Shown here in pieces: positions 32,993 to 43,861 of a DNA stretch of 64,000 bases. The stretch's first letter is position 1; every line of letters begins with the position of its first letter. Source of the DNA: Cheiracanthium punctorium (taxonomy: Eukaryota; Arthropoda; Arachnida; Araneae; Cheiracanthiidae); NCBI GenBank assembly GCA_038373885.1, contig JAWZYV010001829.1:682001-746000 (forward strand), given 5' to 3'. The position numbers and the translations under genes were made by a program. Below the pieces are notes generated by a model, which was given only the letters and a program-made list of their open reading frames with translations, had not been told where the DNA came from and made no database searches.

Positions 32993-35261
32993 TAAAAGTT
33001 TGTCAATTTGTAAATCACACTGTCACTGTTGTAATGTGCTCTGCAAGATCAAAATTTTCCTGCGGTCTCAACTTTTTAATGTTACTTAAAACGTACTTTT
33101 TAATCATTGACTTCTCGGAGGGAGGGGGGGGGAGAAGAAAAAGAAAACGTATTGCCTGAAATTTCGGAGATTTACGGTGAGCTTTTCTAAGTTACGATGT
33201 ATACCGAAAGGTTTTATAGCACTACTTATCCACAGATTTTGTGATTGAAAATATGTACTCCGCACAAACTTCAAAAAAGCATTAGAAACGCCTTCTACCG
33301 AACAAAGTGAAAAATAGCAATGGGTAGAAAATTATCGGATACCCTCCGAAAAATCCATTTCTGTGATTCAATGAATATAAATTACATAATTCATGAAAAA
33401 AATAAACAGTGCCGTATTCCGTAACAAACGCCAGCAATTATTATTAAGTAAATGGCATAAAATTTTAACTATTTATAAGCGAACGCCATGAAATGAAAAT
33501 TGAAATGTTAGAAAGAAGCTTTCAGAAACTGAAAAGCACACTTATTTAATTCTGTGTATTGAAATGCAATTGAAGAGATGTGAGTAAAACATAATTAAAA
33601 AGAATATGTTATGGCAAATATAGTTTGTACTATTTAAAAAGGCTGTGCTTTCGCAGTTTAAGAGTGCTAATATTTTAGTTAAAATTTTAAACCGTGAAAA
33701 TAATAGCTGTTGGTTATGTATTATTGGAAATAAATTGTAGCAATACTGCAAAAGCTTATGAATTATATAATTTATATTCATTGTATCATACACAGAGAGG
33801 CGTATTCTTGCCAATAGGGTTCCGGTTATGATTGGGAACCACTTCGCACATACTTCCTAAAACTTAATTGTCAATTCTGCCGATAAAATTTGAAGAACGT
33901 TCATCACTAAATTTCACTAACTGCAGGTGATAAGTTTAAATATTTAATTAAAAATAAAACTGTTTAGAATTGTGGTGAAAATTTTTGTGAGGGTTGGTGG
34001 TTATGATTGCATTTGGGATATAAAAAAAGCATTAGTTAAATTTCGTTAAAAAAAGTACTACATGTAATCTTCAGCAATCTCATATCGGGAAATCATCCGT
34101 TAAACATAATTATTAATTTTTGAAATAATTTGTTTAGAAGTTAAATTATGAGCACTTAGTAAAAGCTAAATGACCTAAAATTTGGGAATTTTTTGGTTGT
34201 AAAAAATCTTTAAGAAATGCAACAATTTAGGTACGATGCTTCTACAAAGCTCCTTTGAAAAAACATTCCCTAAAATTTCCAATGACACAAAAGACATAGA
34301 TTTCTGATGAAAACTCGAAGGAAATTTAAAATTTCTGACATTTTTCTTCAAATAAATGAAATTGTCTTAAATTTAAATCCCATCAAACATTTGAGTATAA
34401 CTCTAAAAGCGCCGTTCGGAAGCCCAGATATGAATCAGATATTTACATATCCTAATCCATAATTTACATATCCTAAAGTATAACTAACGAATATTCTGTA
34501 AACATTTTTAAGATTTTAATGATGTTCTGCATACATTATCTAACGTCGAAAAATTGTTTGTGGTCAAATTTCTCCGAATATCACTTAGTAATGACTGTTA
34601 AGTACGTCAAGAACTGCTGCAGCAATTTCAAAACAACAACAGCAACAACAACAACAACAAAAAAAAAAAAAAAAAAAAGATGAAAAAGGTGAGAGTTTTG
34701 GGACGGTTATTTTGTATTTTAAAACAGGAAGCCATGGCTCATTAACAGAATTAAAACAAAAAACAGAAGTAGCATTCACTAAGTGCAGGCAGTCGTCATG
34801 AGCATCTGATGTGAGATTTCCAGCAAGAAAGCGGCATTCCTTTTTTCGAATCCGATATTTTTTGTTCCAGTTTCCAGAAAGCTTGCAACAGACTGGCTCT
34901 GTTCCCGGCTGCCTGCAGATCAATTAATCTTCGTCATTTGCCTACAACTCAAGACGATATAAGGCACATTTTCTTCCTCTCTTTTTTCGAAATCTAGAAT
35001 GAGCCATTTATGCAAGACATTTCTATTTGAGCAGTGGCAACATTGTAACTTTGGTTGATAGGGAAGGTCAAATTATCGCTTAGGAATGGCGAAATTATTG
35101 TTCTAAAGAGCAGCCTTGTCTAGGATTAGTTTATCTTATTACGAAATGGTACAACGAATATTTTTGTAAATGGCAGACTACTAGTCATACCATATTGCTA
35201 CAATGTGGACATGTTCAAATGACACGCCACATTTGCAATACATCTAAATAAATGACATTTG
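32993..35261. other. No gene; (CAA)n-poly(A) tract
   Basis: At 34634-34678 a CAA trinucleotide repeat runs into poly(A). The 112-codon minus-strand frame at 34585-34923 is inflated by that repeat (poly-F and poly-C) and has no domain. A weak relic of the 0.9-kb arm module lies at 33295-33360. Around 33960-34010 'aattgtggtgaaaattttt' is a lone end of the 11275 family. Confidence 0.45.
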
Positions 35262-35428
35262 TGTTAAAGCGTCCTCTATTGGTGAATTTTTGTACTAAAA
35301 GTCTCTATTTAATAAATGTCAAGCGCATCATTTGAATTACCGGTATTTCAAATTTTATCCCATTTGGACCAATAGAACGCATTTGAAGCCCTCTGAAGTG
35401 GCCAACTTATTTCTTGCTAAACCTGTAT
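35262..35428. repeat. Dispersed repeat shared with 42075-42240
   Basis: The two loci share 'tttaataaatgtcaa', 'gatcatttgaatta' (gcatcatttgaatta here), 'gaagtggccaacttatttc' and 'tgctaaacc' in the same order. At 42 kb the sequence follows a transposase relic, so this is probably the 3' non-coding end of the same mariner-like element, deposited here without its gene. Confidence 0.6.
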
Positions 35429-35984
35429 ATTGAATTCGGTAAATTAGATGAATTTCTGCATACTTCTGCAGCGAACGAACAAAATATAAAACCAAGTATT
35501 ATATTCTTAACGTTAGATACATGTAATACTTTGACAATTCTAAATCTTATTCACTAAACAAAAGAAAAAATTGAGTAAGTGGAACGTGGATGAGCTTCAT
35601 GAAACTAATGTTTCAAGGTAGATTGAGCAAGGTCTAATAGTGAAAGACAAAAAGACTTTTAAAAGGACGCGATAATCATAGGGTACACGGTTTTCAAATC
35701 GCTTACATAGCTAGTTAACGAGCAAGTTACACACTTATCGCGTGCTTGAGATTATTTGATAGCTCTTAGCGTGACGTGGTATTTCCAAAAAATCTCATGG
35801 TATACTGATGTTTCATTTAATTTCTGGCAAACCCACGGCTGTTGCCATTTCGAGTATTGAAAAATCCGGTTCTTTGAAAGATTGATTGTTTCCGTTCGAA
35901 TTGCCGCTAGAGTTAATTGATAAAGTTTTTGCGATGTACTTTGAAAAAGTCACGAGAGTTTAGTTAATACAAATAAGTTAATTA

Positions 35985-36310
35985 TATCAAGCACTTCAAA
36001 AATTTTAGAACGTTCCTTTACAAGTCAAATATACGCTGAAATAAACGATAAACCTGTATAAATTACGGAACTTTTAGGAAAAAATCTTCAAGTTCGAAAA
36101 TTTTGCAAAATATATCACTCTGAAACATTTTGCTGTGCGCACGTTTAATAACGTTTTCTGAACGGTTTATTACATACAGTGTTTTACGTTTTATTGTTTT
36201 AGTATATAGTGCAGCTTAAAAAATTCACCCTGGATTTTTTAGAATCAACGGTGCAATTAGTTTATTTTAATTTGTGCTCCAAGATCTTGACAGAGATTGT
36301 ATTTCTTCGA
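35985..36310 (+). repeat. ~330-bp dispersed repeat, copy 1
   Basis: Colinear with 48735-49060. Shared landmarks are 'caagcacttcaaaaatttt', 'gataaacctgtat', 'gaacttttaggaaaaa' and 'attcaccctggatttttt', then 'ttattttaatttgtgc'. A third, weaker copy lies at 51530-51830. No coding frame or TIR is evident, so the class of repeat is unknown. Confidence 0.55.
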
Positions 36311-38261
36311 GCTATACCCATCAATATGGAATATTTGGCCTGACCTGACAGATAATACCGTTCTGTAAGATAAATCCAGCAATCTATAAAGTTCCACGCA
36401 TTACATTGATCGTTTAAAGCGAACAATGGACCATAAAACACTTTTTATATATTTAATAACCAATCGATATAAAATTTTCTATATTCATATAGTGTTGCTT
36501 GACTATGAACAATAGTGGGTGAAAGTTAACATCAGAAATTATATTATTAAAAAAATAATTAAAATATGCTAATTAATGATAATATCTTAAAATGTATCAT
36601 CCGCATAGATTTTTGTCTCTGACATCAGATCTCTCTGTTTTTTAAGCCAGCATTATGAAACTGCCACAACAGTTAGTATTCTATATTATTTACAAAGAAT
36701 GTTTTATTACGCATATGTGATTATTCAGAAAAATTTCAAATAAAACAGCCCAAACATGAAAAAAAGAAGAAAAAATATCTGAAATACTTTCATGCTTTAA
36801 ATACGCATTCAAGTACTGCGCATTAAAAGTGTATCATAATCCATGCGTTGTCAATTTGTTTTCCTTGCTCCATCGCTTTGGAAAGTATAGCCTTGATAGA
36901 GCGTCCTTTTCTCTTGTTCCTTGAAACAACACCTCAGAATACAAAATCGCTAGGATCTCTCTCAACTTTACTGCATTATACCTTCCAAATTTTCTTCATT
37001 GCTACGTTATGACAAATTTAATATAAAATAAATCATAAAAATTGTGGTGGGAAATTTGACGATTTTGTTGTTATGTTGTACATACTGTAGTCAATTGACT
37101 ACAAACTCATTTTTCCGATAAAAATATAAAAAATTGTAGTTTTTTTCCAGAAATTGCTTTTAAAACAAATAAAAAACCACTATGGAATTTACTTTTAGTT
37201 TTTAAAAATTTATGTCAAGATCATTTTTTGTCAAACAAGCCTGAAATCATAGCGTGTGCATCCAGTTCGCTGAACAAATTTCCCCCAAATTTTTGATTGT
37301 TTCTAATATCTATTGCTAAATGAAAATAAATAGAAAACTAATAAAAATAGGAGTATAAGGACTAAATAAAGTAGAACTTGGCTATATTACTTATATTTGT
37401 TTTATAAGAGCTGTAGGATGGACATTCTAATTTTTTTAAGCTTTTTCCTGATTTTTCTAGGAAACTACATGCTGAAATTAAAAACAATGTATATATATAT
37501 ACTCCCCCCATCCCTAAAATAAGTAAGCCTAAATGAAGTTACATTTTCATTAAAAAAAATTTTTCGAAATCATGCGTTTTTGAATCAAGTATAAACAGCG
37601 CTTCAATAAATCTTTCGTAACGAATATTAGGAACTGAAATTATTTATGTTAACATTTTGTAGTGCAATTTTCAGTACTACGCCACGGTTTTTACGAGTCC
37701 AATCTGGTTAAAGCTGAGTGACTTTCCATTCATTAGTGTCACAAAAGAATCTCCCTGTGTTGAATTCAGATGAACACGATATTCTTCGAATGCAGACTTA
37801 CAGGAGAAAAACTGCATGTGTGCTTGTTGCAGCTTGACGACACGAAATCCGATCTAAGAAAAATGCCCACTTGAAATTCATTTATGAAGTACTGAAACTC
37901 AGGAGCACGCAAGGGCAAAATTTTACGCTTAGCAGAGCGACAAAGGTGTCTAGTTATTGGAGTATTTAGTTATGAATTATACATTATAAAACGCTATATT
38001 TCGATTTAAAGGTTGATCACGTGGAAAAAAAAGGGAAATTCAGAAAAAGAAAGATGCCGGATAAACTATATTAAGTAAGGATACATTAGTTTAGATTCGA
38101 AGAGATCACGCATTCACTTCCTACTTCCCCGAAATATACATTGCACACATCCAGAGTTAATTTTGTTCTCCATATGTTCCTGCATTATAATTTTAATTAA
38201 CTAATTTTTAAACAAAATAAAAACTTTCTGAAAAAACACTCAAAATACTGGTGTTAAACGA
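36311..38261. other. No gene seen
   Basis: Nearly 2 kb of AT-rich DNA. A lone 'aaaattgtggtgggaaattt' block at 37037 resembles one end of the 11275 family. No open frame of note. Confidence 0.5.
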
Positions 38262-38313
38262 TAAAGTAATTAAAAAACTTTGTAAAAAACACACATAAGA
38301 AGTAAAAGGAAAG

Positions 38314-38362
38314 AGGATACGCGTTTCGTTCAAAAATTGTTTTGAACTTCTTCAGTCCAAGC
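38314..38362 (-). ncRNA. Hammerhead-ribozyme-like motif, left Penelope arm
   Basis: Minus-strand order: GGA, CTGAAGA (fits the CUGANGA core), an 8-bp stem GTTCAAAA / TTTTGAAC with loop CAAT, GAAA, then CGCGTA and UCC pairing back to GGA. These are the conserved parts of a type I hammerhead with a very short, self-complementary stem III (ACGCGU). Such ribozymes are described from Penelope-like elements. One extra A sits between the core GA and stem II, which deviates from the canonical fold. Identical to the right-arm motif. Confidence 0.55.
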
Positions 38363-38797
38363 CCTTCGACGTAAAGAACACAGGGAACTGAAAAGAGAAA
38401 AACAAGCAAGATGTTGCCACAAGGGGCAAAGAAAAGTCGAACAAAACCACGGAGAGGGGTGAAAAAAAATTAAAAAGGGGGGATAAAAAGGAAAGGAAAA
38501 AAGCACAAAAAATACAGAAATAAAAAAGGAATAAAGAAAAATAATAAAAAAGGGAACACACAAGTACAAACACACACACAAAAACGAGAAAACAGAGCAA
38601 ACAAACAAAAAACAAATAGCACACGTTATTATTTTTTTTTTTAATAAAAACCACGAACAGGACAGCACAATAAATATATATATAAATATTTTTTTTTTTT
38701 AAACGAAAAAGAAAGACAGTAACACACGTACATACACATTAGAGAAACAGGGAAAAAAAAAAGGGGGGGGGGGTAGACGAAGAAAGTGAAAAGAACC

Positions 38798-39184
38798 TTA
38801 CAACAGCAACTTCCAAGCAGAATGAACGAAAGGAACGGAAGAACCATCGTTAACAAGACGATCTAAGTGCTGGGTAATGGAAAAACCTTCCAAAAAATCC
38901 AGATGGGACAAGGACTGAGGAGTGCACAAAATCTTAGCCTTAGAAAACTGAAATCGATGGTTGGAATTCCAACAATGTGAGGCAATAGAAGATTTGGAAA
39001 GTTCGTGCTTAGAGACATATCTCTCATGCTCTTTGAGCCTAAATTTGAGAGCTCTTCTGGTCTGACCAATATAGCCCAAATCACAAGATTCACAAGGAAT
39101 ATAATAAACACCCCAACGGTTCTCAGTAGGAATAGGATCTTTAAGGGAAGAAAATTTAAGTTTATTAACAGGTTTAAAAATGAC
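38798..39184 (-). pseudogene. Penelope-like GIY-YIG endonuclease, 5'-truncated copy
   Basis: The minus-strand frame runs from the inversion junction at 39184 to a stop at 38798. It includes 'WGVYYIPCESC' with 'LGYIGQTRRALKFRLKEHER', the GIY..YIG core with the conserved arginine. A conserved 'ASHCWNSNH' zinc-type segment and the C-terminal 'FSITQHL..LVNDG' follow. In the intact protein this domain nicks target DNA for priming. The RT part is absent from this copy. It differs from the plus-strand copy at only a few residues, for instance SKHELS against SQHELS. Confidence 0.85.
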
Positions 39185-39186
39185 GT

Positions 39187-39903
39187 GCGATTGACTGTTT
39201 GGAAAAGCGTTTACGCGAGTTCCATTATTCTTCTATTGAGATTAAAGAGTTTATAGCTTTAGTAAGCGTTTGTATTAAACAAACTGCTTTCATTTTTAAT
39301 GGCTTTTTCTATAAACAAACCGAGGGTCTTGCTATGGGTAATTCTCTCTCACCTCTCTTATGTGATATTTATATGCATTATTTTGAAGAGAAGCTCTTCA
39401 AGGTCTTTAATTTTCCGTGCTGGGTCAGATATGTTGACGATACTTTCGTTTTAGTGGATTCCAATTGTGATATTTCTAATTTACTTTTGATCGTTAATTC
39501 TGTTGATCCGTGTATCCAATTTACTCTAGAAGAGGAGTGCAACAATTCTTTACCTTTTTTGGATGTTCTTGTTTCTAGGAATCCTGACGGTTTCTCTACT
39601 TCTGTTTTCCGCAAGCCCTTTTCCATATCTTTAACTCCTCATGCCCTATCTAATCATCCTTACCAGCAAAAACTTTCTGCTTTTTACACTTATGTGTTTC
39701 GTGCTATCAAAATTTGCTCTGATTCTTCTTCTCTTAATAATGAAATTAGTTACTTAAAGTCCTTAGCTGTTTCTCGTGGTTTTAGCCCCTCTATTATTGA
39801 TAAAGCTGTTTCTAAATTTAATAAGCCTAATACTTCTACTAATACTATTAATTTTCACAACGAATTAATTGTACTACCTTTCTTTTCAACTTTATGCTAC
39901 TAA
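39187..39903 (+). pseudogene. Penelope-like reverse transcriptase (C-terminal part)
   Basis: The frame is open from the inversion junction, so the apparent TTG start at 39199 is an artefact and the N-terminal RT fingers are missing. It contains 'FYKQTEGLAMGNSLSPLL', the PLE form of the RT B-motif. 'WVRYVDDTFVL' follows, with catalytic aspartates at about residues 80-81 counting from 39199, then 'LPFLDVLVSR' of the following region and a helical linker. A TAA at 39901-39903 interrupts it. The same frame stays open beyond the stop into the GIY-YIG domain (39904-40323), so this stop is probably a single point lesion. Confidence 0.88.
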
Positions 39904-40323
39904 ATTTCTAAACTTCTCAAAAATTTCGGTTTCAAAGTCATTTTTAAACCTGTTAATAAACTTAAATTTTCTTCCCTTAAAGATCCTACTCCTACTGAGA
40001 ACCGTTGGGGTGTTTATTATATTCCTTGTGGATCTTGTGATTTGGGCTATATTGGTCAGACCAGAAGAGCTCTCAAATTTAGGCTCAAAGACCATGAGAG
40101 ATATGTCTCTCAGCACGAACTTTCCAAATCTTCTATTGCCTCACATTGTTGGAATTCCAACCATCGATTTCAGTTTTCTAAGGCTAAGATTTTGTGCACT
40201 CCTCAGTCCTTGTCCCATCTGGATTTTTTGGAAGGTTTTTCCATTACCCAGCACTTAGATCGTCTTGTGAACGATGGTTCTTCCGTTACTTTCGTTCATT
40301 CTGCTTGGAAGTTGCTGTTGTAA
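39904..40323 (+). pseudogene. Penelope-like GIY-YIG endonuclease, plus-strand copy
   Basis: In frame with the RT across the TAA at 39901. It contains 'RWGVYYIPCGSCDLGYIG', then 'QTRRALKFRLKDHERYV', the histidine-rich 'ASHCWNSNHRF' and a C-terminal 'SAWKLLL' before the stop. Length and order match the C-terminal nuclease of Penelope/Poseidon-type elements. The product could only be made with readthrough of the TAA, and the copy also lacks its 5' end, so it is dead. Confidence 0.85.
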
Positions 40324-40760
40324 GGTTATTTTCACTTTCTTCGTCTACCCCCCCCTTTTTTTTCCCTGTTTCTCTAATGTGTATGTACGTGTGTTACTGT
40401 CTTTCTTTTTCGTTAAAAAAAAAAAAAAATATTTATATATATATATTTATTGTGCTGTCCTGTTCGTGGTTTTTATTTAAAAAAAAAAAAAATAATAACG
40501 AGTGCTATTTGTTTTTTGTTTGTTTGTTCTGTTTTCTCTTTTTTGTGTGTGTGTTTGTACTTGTGTGTTCCCTTTTTTATTATTTTTCTTTATTCCTTTT
40601 TTATTTCTGTATTTTTTGTGCTTCTTTCCTTTCCTTTTTATCCCCCTTTTTAATTTTTTTTTCACCCCTCTCCGTGGTTTTGTTCGACTTTTCTTTGCCC
40701 CTTGTGGCAACATCTTGCTTGTTTTTCTCTTTTCAATTCCCTGTGTTCTTTACTTCGAAG
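40324..40760 (+). other. 3' UTR of the Penelope-like element (T-rich)
   Basis: Strongly T-rich on the sense strand with C, T and A homopolymers, for example around 40409-40426 and 40480-40492. Several overlapping translated frames here are low-complexity artefacts. The left arm has the same sequence in reverse at 38363-38797, differing mainly in homopolymer lengths. Confidence 0.75.
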
Positions 40761-40812
40761 GGCTTGGACTGAAGAAGTTCAAAACAATTTTTGAACGAAA
40801 CGCGTATCCTCT
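40761..40812 (+). ncRNA. Hammerhead-ribozyme-like motif, right Penelope arm
   Basis: GGA (40766-40768 region), CTGAAGA (40769-40775), stem GTTCAAAA (40777-40784) with TTTTGAAC (40789-40796), then GAAA (40797-40800), CGCGTA and TCC. Predicted cleavage would follow the A of GUA at 40806. An unpaired A at 40776 departs from the canonical core. The motif lies ~50 bp inside the outer edge of the inverted repeat, as expected for an element terminus. Activity is unknown. Confidence 0.58.
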
Positions 40813-41021
40813 TTCCTTTTACTTCTTATGTGTGTTTTTTACAAAGTTTTTTAATTACTTTAAAAAATTTCTGGTTGATTTGGCCAAAATTCTAGTTTTT
40901 CGTTGTTGATTTAACGGTTAGAATTTCATAATAAAAACCATTTTTTGCAAACCAGAAAACTACTTTTAAAAAATGATATAAAAAAAGAGCTTGGTTTCGG
41001 AACGCATGTTGGCGTAGCTAT

Positions 41022-41723
41022 TAAAGATGAGTTCGGGCTCAATTTTTGAAGCCCGGGCCCGCCCGAGCAATATTATTTAAGTCGGAGCCCGAGCCCGAAA
41101 TTTCAGTTATGATAAAAAAAAATCCAATTACTTCATTGATAGAATACAATGAATTTTGTCGTTTGTGCAAATAAAAGACAAATAGAGTTGCAAACTCTCT
41201 ATGCACTTTCTAATTCTTTATATATCCATGTTTATCAAATAATGTCGGATCTTATGACTAACTAATCAATATAAGCCGCCGTTCTGAAATATCCAAAGAG
41301 CCTAACGCACCTTCTAGGCGCCAGTGCCGCTATTTATTTTATAAGTACAGTCATGTCCGGTTAAAGTGAACCCGGATATAGTGAACAAAAGGCTACAGTG
41401 AACACAAACCATTAGTCTCAATTCACATACAGTATCTCTATCCATCATGAAGACACTTGGGTTTTAGTGAACTTCGGATACAGTGGACGAAATTTGATGG
41501 TCCCCAGAGGTTCACTATAACCGGAGTTGACTGTACTTTTATTTTCCTTGTGAATCACTTTTTAAAATATGTTTCAAGGAGTATGTTCAATAAAGGAGAC
41601 ATTTTTCACGAGCCCGAGCCCGCCCGAGCCCGAACGCAATTGTGAATTACAGAGCCCGAGCCCGGTTCGGGCCCGGGTTCGGGCTCGGGCTTTCGGGCTC
41701 GGGCTGAGCCCGTCTCATCTCTA
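41022..41723. mobile_element. Non-autonomous hAT element, copy 2 (702 bp incl. nested MITE)
   Basis: Same family as 30800-31342. The left end TAAAGATGAGTTCGGGCTC and right end GGGCTGAGCCCGTCTCATCT plus CTA match, and GCCCGA hexamer arrays lie inside both ends. Flanking 8-mers are GTAGCTAT (41014-41021) and GTAGTTAT (41724-41731), seven of eight alike. The left TIR has decayed by one base (GAGAT to AAGAT). Without the nested element at 41348-41533 and its TA the length is 514 bp, near the 543 bp of copy 1. Confidence 0.9.
41348..41533. mobile_element. pogo/Tigger-like MITE (186 bp) nested in the hAT element
   Basis: The ends CAGTCATGTCCGGTTAAAGT and, inverted, CAGTCAACTCCGGTTATAGT share about 25 bp. 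TA flanks both sides (41346-41347, 41534-41535). Copy 1 of the host hAT element has the undisturbed sequence 'ataagtacttttatttt' at the same place, a direct empty site. Interior modules repeat 'gtgaac'. It belongs to the Tc1/mariner group by its TA target. Confidence 0.92.
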
Positions 41724-41804
41724 GTAGTTATCAGAATTTGCGGAAAAGATAGAAGCTATGAAGATAGATGAAAGATAGAAGCTCTCAGATGCACGGGTAA
41801 TCAG

Positions 41805-42240
41805 CCGTTATTTTCCTGTACCATGGCCTCCTCGTTTGCCAGATATCACTCCATGCGACTTTTGGTTGTGGGGTTTCCTGAAGGACAAGTCTGAATCTCA
41901 GCATTCGGCGCTATGTTCTTAATATATCTGCAGACTCACTCCGGTCACCCGCGGAAATTATGTTTCTACGATTATAGAGCACATTGTTGAACGTGAAGAG
42001 GGACATATTGAGCAGTTTAAGTTTTCTTAAATATTATTTAACATTTATAAAGCATATAAAATACGTTTATGTGTATTGCAGCGCCACCTATCTGGGGATT
42101 GTTGCACTAAAAGTTTTCATTTAATAAATGTCAATCGGATCATTTGAATTATCCGTAGTTCAAATTATGTCTGGCTTGTATCAATAAACGCACTCTAGAG
42201 TCCTCCGAAGTGGGCAACTTATTTCGTGCTAACCCTCTAC
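41805..42240 (+). pseudogene. Mariner-like transposase C-terminal relic and 3' end
   Basis: At 41821-41889 the plus strand reads WPPRLPDITPCDFWLWGFLK. This is the third-acidic-residue block (SPDLTPCDFxLWG) of mariner-type DDE transposases, with D in place. Downstream frames are broken ('tggaaattatgtttctacg', 'agagggacatattgagcag'), followed by a non-coding 3' part that recurs at 35262-35428. No 5' part is present. Confidence 0.7.
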
Positions 42241-42324
42241 GTGCATGCACAACTACCAACTCTTCAGATTTTATCCGAAGATTTCACACCACACCACACT
42301 TTTTACATTGTTCTATTTTAATTA

Positions 42325-42368
<44 letters not shown>

Positions 42369-43076
42369 GTGTGGCAGTGATTTTCTTACCGTGTAGGCCA
42401 ATTTCCCAAAAAAGATTATATCGGAAAGTGATAGGCTCTGAGGCGGTCCCATATTAATTTGGTCTTGTATAGATGATACTGTCATGGCGAAAATTCCCTG
42501 TCATCCCATTCGGAAAAAAAAAGTGTTTTAAAACCATTAATTTAAAGGGTTGCCAGAACGGCGTTGATTGTAATGTAAAGTACAGGGTATAACTGTATAC
42601 TAAAATCCGTTGTTAAAAGGCCTTCAAATGAACCGTGGCTGACAAGATATACATGCTCCGGCGTGACTTTTTGGTCGCACCCCTTAAACATTTGGTCGCA
42701 CCCACAACATTTAAGGTGAAAATGTGACTATCGTAGCAATTAATATCAATGTCTTCTTTATTCAGCATATCCACGTACACTTCACCGACTTTTGCTTTCG
42801 CAATTGCTAGTCCTGTGACTTTTTTATTTATTTATCTTTTTCGATTGCAAAGGGGAGTGGCGAAAATGTTAACACCATAGCCTGTATATCTCCTCAGTCA
42901 CGGTTTGCCCTAGATGCACACTTCTAATTACAAAAAGAGTCAAAATTCCATGCTGAGTAAAGATATTAAAAGTTTGAAGCGCGAAAAATGCACAGCCTAT
43001 ATTTATATGCAGCCCCCAAGTCTTGACGTTCATATTTAGGGAAAAATCTTACCTATACGAACACAAAAAGTTTGAC
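42241..43076. other. No gene; (AT)n microsatellite
   Basis: An AT repeat of about 19 units occupies 42330-42367. A lone end of the 11275 family ('aactaccaactcttcagatt', 'atttcacaccac') sits at 42250-42295. Nothing coding. Confidence 0.5.
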
Positions 43077-43189
43077 ATATGTACTAGGGTGGGCCGAAAA
43101 ATCTCATTTTTTTATTTCGAAGTTGTAATAGCGCGGAAAAGTTGCGAATTAGATAGACAAAGAAAAGAAAAAAAGATTATCAAAATCGG

Positions 43190-43730
43190 TTGACATCTTC
43201 CGTTCGCGCATAGGCCCTAAATTTTGACAAAATATGAAAAAACTTTTTTTGCGATTTAAACAATTTTTTTTTTTATTAGAGGTTTTTGTAATGTAATAGT
43301 TTGTAATTTCTTCAAATAGAGCCTAAAAACATTGTGTTTTAATTTTGTTTAGGTCTGTTCACATCTTCTGTTCGCGCATAGGCCCTAAAGTTTGACAAAA
43401 TATAAAAAAAACTTCATTTTTGCGATTATTTTCTTAATTTTTGAATTAGATGTTTTCGTAATGTAATATTTTGAAACGTTTTCAAACAGAGCCGAAAAAT
43501 ATTGTGTTTTAATTTTGTTTAGATCAGTAGATATCTTCCGGTCGTGCATAGGGCCTAAAATTTGCCAAAATATTAAAAATTTCACATTTTTACGAGTTTT
43601 TTGTCTATCTTTGATATATGTTTTTTAACGTAATAGTTACAGTCTTTTTGAACATGAGAACATAATGTTTTATTATGGTGTGAATAAATTAACAACTTCC
43701 GGTGGCGCAATGACCCCAATGCTATAGAAA
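43190..43730 (+). repeat. Sub-terminal tandem units of the foldback arm
   Basis: The motif 'tcttccg(t/g)tcgcgcatag' recurs at about 43196, 43364, 43534 and, more weakly, 43694, spacings of 168, 170 and about 160. Between motifs the sequence also repeats ('cctaaa(a)tttgacaaaatat', 'tttttgcgatt', 'gtaatgtaatag', 'attgtgttttaattttgttt'). The mirrored array lies in the right arm at about 44740-45265. Repeated sub-terminal motifs are typical transposase-binding sites in DNA transposons, so that role is inferred. Confidence 0.75.
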
Positions 43731-43861
43731 AACAGTACCTGAAAGAAGATAGACATGACACAGTGGGTGATGACAGTAACAACGGGCATGGTACTTTTCG
43801 ACTTGCTCTATATTTAAAAAGCTCAAATATTACAGTATAGTTTTTAACAATAAACTTGCTT

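Larger units (their letters stand above)
38262..40862. mobile_element. Inverted pair of Penelope-like element copies
   Basis: The arms 38262-39184 and 39937-40862 are near-identical reverse complements. The 752-bp centre belongs to the plus-strand copy and encodes RT. Each arm contains the GIY-YIG endonuclease end of the ORF, a long T-rich 3' UTR and a ribozyme-like 3' terminus, pointing outwards. The structure is therefore two 5'-truncated copies joined head to head: the minus copy keeps only linker plus endonuclease, the plus copy keeps part of RT as well. Penelope-like elements are known for inverted and partial-tandem copies. Few mismatches between arms indicate that the event is young. 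Confidence 0.9.

Noticed and set aside
34585..34923. 112-codon minus-strand frame with poly-F and poly-C
   Set aside because: Its length depends on the (CAA)n-poly(A) tract; no domain, and composition matches the flanks.
40194..40909. Several long overlapping plus-strand frames rich in F, L and C (and mirrored ones at 38330-38856)
   Set aside because: They translate the T-rich 3' UTR of the Penelope-like copies and part of the endonuclease in wrong frames; they would not be real membrane proteins.
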